From: Terebella lapidaria
Taxonomy: Eukaryota > Annelida > Polychaeta > Terebellida > Terebellidae
Direction of reading: 5' to 3'
DNA: 64,000 bases
Assembly: GCA_949152475.1 (NCBI GenBank)
Contig: OX424564.1
Span: forward strand, 29,944,165-30,008,164
Shown in pieces: positions 60,080 through 64,000 of this stretch. The first letter of the stretch is position 1. Every line of letters begins with the position of its first letter. Both the position numbers and the translations under genes were made by a program. Under the pieces are notes generated by a model. That model saw nothing but the letters and a program-made list of their open reading frames with translations, searched no databases and was not told the origin of the DNA.

Positions 60080-60835
60080 TAGTCTACCAAAATTAGGTCC
60101 AAAAAGCCCATAAGGTAGACATTTGGGTGTCAAAGCTGAATTTTTGCACAGTGACTCTGGAGACCATATAGATAACCCACAAAAAAGTCCCCATCAATCC
60201 CATGTGGGGTTTTCCCAAAAATCCAAGATGGCCGCCATTTATACGCGAAATAGCTTAAAATTGACCTAGCGAGTTACCTACTGCACCTACGTTGGTGATT
60301 TTAATGTCTACCCCCATGTTTTTTTACCCAAGGAATCTGATGGCGATATTGCTGAGTCTCTGTGGCGGTTGGTTGTTTCAAATTCCAATATGGCTGCCAC
60401 AAAAACCCGAGAAATTCGTAAAATCACGTTTTCAGCTATATTTCAGCTCATATGGCTAATAGTGGCAAAATATTGGTGTCTACCCCCAAGTTTTCTTACC
60501 TAAGGAATCCAATGGTGATAATGCTGGGTCTGTGTGACTGGTAATTGCCTCGGAATTCAAAATGGCTGCCATCAATACCGGTGAGATTTGGAAAATTACG
60601 TTTTCTTGCAATATTTCAGCTAATGATCTGGCAAACGTTTTGGTATCTGCCCCCGTGTGTTCTGATCAGAGGATATTCTAAAGATATTGCTGAGTCTCTG
60701 TCACTAATAGTGGCCTCAGAATTCAATATGGCTGTCATAAAAACCTGTGAAATTCGCAAAATTAAATTTCAATTGTGTAAGCTTCTCTGGCAGAGCGAAG
60801 CAAGATTTTGGTGTTTACTCCACGTTTTCTGACCC
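60080..60835 (+). repeat. Left arm of foldback element, tandem subrepeats
   Basis: The outer 220 bp end is followed by subrepeats each beginning near TCTACCCCCA (about 60,307; 60,478; 60,646; 60,814), period 168-171 bp. Each holds AATATGGCTGCCA-type and TTTCAGCTATATTTCAGCT blocks. Confidence 0.8.
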
Positions 60836-62984
60836 ATGGAGTCCAATGGTAATGTTGGAACGGTGATAATAGTCTCTGGGACGCGTTGTAGTATTGAAGT
60901 TCCAGTGATATCGGAACCACAAATCCAGGTTTCTGGCTAGATGAGCACGAATAGATATATCAACAAACATATAAATTCATATCCGAAGACCAAGGATACA
61001 ATCCATCCAATCAAAATACATGTAAGCAGAAACCCATAAGATCTCTTATGGGTTTCTGATGTAAGTGGTAAAATCCAGATGATACTATCAGTTACAAAGT
61101 CGTAGCCACCTAAACATCACATGTAACCAAGCAATTGAGTGTGAGATCAAGTGCTCCGGATTAGTGAGTATCTCTTGCCCCGCCAGTGGCATTTGCTTCC
61201 ACACCTGTAAATTTAGATGCAAATATATCCACAAAATCACAATGATGGGAAAATATATACCATGTACATCTTACATGTATGTGAGATGTTTTAACTAACC
61301 TTCAACCATGCCTACCATGAAATCCTTTAAAGTCTAAACATTATAAAATCATGTTTGAGCAGTTTGGAAGTCGAAACCTGTGCTCCGGCTATGAGTTCCT
61401 GGTAAGATGTATTCATCTGGCGAAGCTGGAAAACTGCGACACACATGTTAAGACGCCGTAGGCTGGTAAAGTTGCGATATTACCGCTCAAAACATAGATA
61501 TTGATAAGAGGAAACCAGATTCGTCACGTTTGTCATACAACCTTGTACACACTTTACCTATTGTGGTCAATTTCGAGGAAAATATCGAGGTAAGAAGTTG
61601 ACATTGAAGAATCAATAATTTGTGTGCTTTTCAATCCGTCTGGATATATCTGATGTAGGTATTCACCAAATCTGGGGGTATTCCGTGATATGACACCAGC
61701 AATATATCTGAAGGTGAAATCTAACGAACTGCATGTACCTATTCGTTTATATCAACAATATAATCAATCCATCAAGATTATGCCAGCATGTATGACAAAC
61801 ATATACAACATTTTGGTGTCCACATCCTGGTTTTGTGACCCAAGGAATTCAAGGAAGGCAGCAGTGGACCCATATGTAAGTACAACGTATAACTTCTATA
61901 GATGCAATATGGCTACCATGTACAATGTAGTGAATGTATCCATAAACTGGAGTATATGTCATGATGTATCATACTCACATTTAATAACTACTTGTATACT
62001 GTGGTTCTTTGCAATATGAATAATCAACACGTGTGTAAAACACCATCAAACATTTAGTTTGCTTTTTTTACCAAGGGCATGGCAGTATATGAGCAGTTAA
62101 TTTAAAGTTCATTTCATGTGCAAGTATAATACTCGTTCAGTCTGTCATATATATGATGTCTTCATCTGGCACAGCTGTACAGCTTAAACCCACCATGTCC
62201 ACACATTCTAAGCCAGCAAGTTGCTTGAAAATCATAATAGATCAATTTGAGCAATCCCTTTGGAACAGCAGCACGATCTGAGCCGACATTTGGGAGATTT
62301 CAAGCCCGTAGTTCCCCTCTGAAACCAATGCGCTCAAACTATTTGCCATATCAAAACTGAACTTACAGGAACATGCGGGTTGTTGAAGGGATCTCAGCAG
62401 AGCCACTTGCTTACGGTATCATTGTGGGTGAGAGTTGTGGATGTGGATGAGCTGAGATCCATTGTGGAGGAGTTCTTGTCGTGCAATGATCTGCTTTAGA
62501 AGTACATGCAAGCATGCTCCATCAAGAATTTTGACATGCTTTGCCTCTCATAAATAAGCAATAATCTATTCTCCCTGTTTGTGAATATCATGAATCATAA
62601 AAACTCTTTACTGTGCTGAGCAGACACCATTCACACAGCTGTGGTTGTCATTCGAAACGAAGCCTCTTTGTAAATAAAAAAAAAACATTGCATCGTGACC
62701 AGCAATTATTCATCAAAATTGTGGACTTATTCCAAACTACTACCGAACAGATGATTGCTACTTTCAGTCATGAAAAACTGAGTTGTCTCTCTTGAGCAAA
62801 TGGCTCTGCTAAGATGCAGTCCATCCACATTCCTGCAAATTCAATTCGGCACTGTGATTGTCATTATGTCACATCAATAAATTGTAGTGAGCCAATGTCT
62901 GTGTTGGTTCTAAACTTCAATTTATGAGTTTACAGAGATTATGTAGCATTTTTAACTTGTTAGTTGAATATGGGTCCACTGGTG
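60836..62984. other. Central part of foldback element
   Basis: Unique sequence without a recognisable transposase. A degenerate subrepeat (TTTTGGTGTCCACATCC.. GACCCAAGGAATTC) lies near 61,812-61,920. It may be captured host DNA. Confidence 0.4.
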
Positions 62985-63933
62985 ATCGTATTTCTTTCAC
63001 TGGGTAAATCATAGATATAGACACCAAAATCTTTTATCTGCCACAGAAGCTGATATATAGTCGAAACGGGGTTTGTGAAAAAAAAATTCACAGATTTTGA
63101 TGGCAGTCATATTCATTTCTGTGGCAAACAACAGTTACAGAGACACGGCATTATCACCACTGTATTCCTTGGGTCAGAAAATATGGGGGTAGACACCAAA
63201 ATGTTGCCTCAATCTGCCATAGAAGCTGGAATATAGCTGGAAACATGATTCTACGGGGTTTTCGAATTCTACGGGGTTTTGTTGTGGCCATTTTGGATTT
63301 TGAAACAACCAACAGTCACAGACTCAACATTATCACAATTTGATTCCTCAGGTCAGAAAACGGGGTGGTAGACACCAAAATTTTGCTTCTATCTGCCATA
63401 GCAGCTGAAATATAGCTGGAAACGTGATTTTACGAATTTACCGGGTTTTTGTGGCAGCCATTTTGGATTTTGAAACAACCAACAGTCACATAGACTCAGC
63501 ATTATCACCATTGGATTCCTTAAGTCAGAACACATGCGGGTAGACACCAAAGTTCTGCTTCTATCTGCCATAGCCGCTGAAATATAGCTGGAAACGTGAT
63601 TTTACGAATTTCCCGGGTTTTCGTGGCAGCCATGTTGGATTTTGAAACAACCAACCGTCACAGAGACTCAGCAATATCACCATCAGATTCCTTGGGTCAG
63701 AAAACATGGGGGTAGACACTAAAATCACCATCGTAGGTGCAGTAGGTAACTCGCTAGGTCAATTTTAAGCTATTTCGCGTATAAATGGCGGCCATCTTGG
63801 ATTTTTGGGAAAACCCCCGATGGGATTGATGGGGACTTTTTTGTGGGTTATCTATATGGTCTCCAGAGTCACTGTGCAAAAATTCAGCTTTGACACCCAA
63901 ATGTCTACCCCAAACCCTAAATACAGTAGACTA
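62985..63933 (-). repeat. Right arm of foldback element, tandem subrepeats
   Basis: Inverted counterpart of the left arm. TAGACACCAAAAT-type starts occur at about 63,190, 63,370, 63,541 and 63,714, period 171-180 bp, followed by the outer 220 bp end. Confidence 0.8.
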
Positions 63934-64000
63934 ATATACTGGAAGCGACTCGTTCGAGGAGATTGTCCAAGATCGAGAGACAGGACGCACACGAGGCTCG

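Larger units (their letters stand above)
60080..63933. mobile_element. Foldback element with TAGTCTAC ends, 3.85 kb
   Basis: The left end TAGTCTACC.. and right end ..GTAGACTA are inverted. About 220 bp next to each end match closely (both contain GGTAGACATTTGGGTGTCAA and GATGGCCGCCATTTAT or complements). Inward, both arms consist of three to four tandem subrepeats of 168-180 bp in opposite orientation (left arm to about 60,835, right arm from about 62,985). The flanks share ATATA, compatible with a 3-5 bp duplication, but the site is TA-rich. No transposase is encoded. The TAGTC terminus is shared with the Academ-like element at 30,403. Confidence 0.8.

Overview
The window is animal nuclear DNA: AT-rich, intron-bearing and full of repeats, with GT-AG introns and eukaryotic transposons. 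The only host gene I recognise is neuropeptide F (NPF), the protostome relative of NPY. It ends in RPRF-amide, and a phase-2 intron splits the Arg codon just before the C-terminal Phe, which is the hallmark gene structure of the family. The peptide and the transposon content suggest a marine lophotrochozoan, most likely a mollusc; this is inference.

Layout. Positions 1 to about 51,896 are a head-to-tail array of five NPF units (anchors at 1, 8816, 15937, 24858 and 39470). Each unit has a coding exon 1 (signal peptide, spacer, NPF), exon 2 (last residues, GKR amidation/cleavage site, C-terminal propeptide) and a tiny exon 3 (stop). Units 1 and 3 resemble each other and units 2 and 4 are nearly identical, so a two-gene block of about 16.04 kb was duplicated. 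The genes have met different fates. NPF-1 and NPF-3 are pseudogenes. NPF-2 and NPF-4 can encode RPRF-amide but only from an internal Met behind a short upstream ORF. NPF-5 has the complete signal peptide but an Arg-to-Ser change giving RPSF-amide.

Two large transposons interrupt the array, and sister units preserve the empty sites. A 7.5 kb TIR DNA transposon (30,403-37,905, TSD TAC) carries one very long transposase-like gene on the minus strand with an XPG/PIN-like C-terminal part and a Cys-rich tail, best fitting the Academ superfamily. A 6.1 kb tyrosine-recombinase retrotransposon (45,150-51,276) has Ngaro-type split direct repeats and encodes an SGNH hydrolase, a Gag-like protein, RT/RNase H (one frameshift) and a tyrosine recombinase. 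Smaller MITE-like elements sit in introns and flanks.

Positions 51,897-64,000 lie outside the array. I see no recognisable protein gene there. The region holds tRNA-derived repeats (56.9-57.6 kb), a (TA)n microsatellite, a minisatellite of about 20 bp period with self-complementary flanks, and a 3.85 kb foldback element (60,080-63,933) whose long inverted ends are built of tandem subrepeats.
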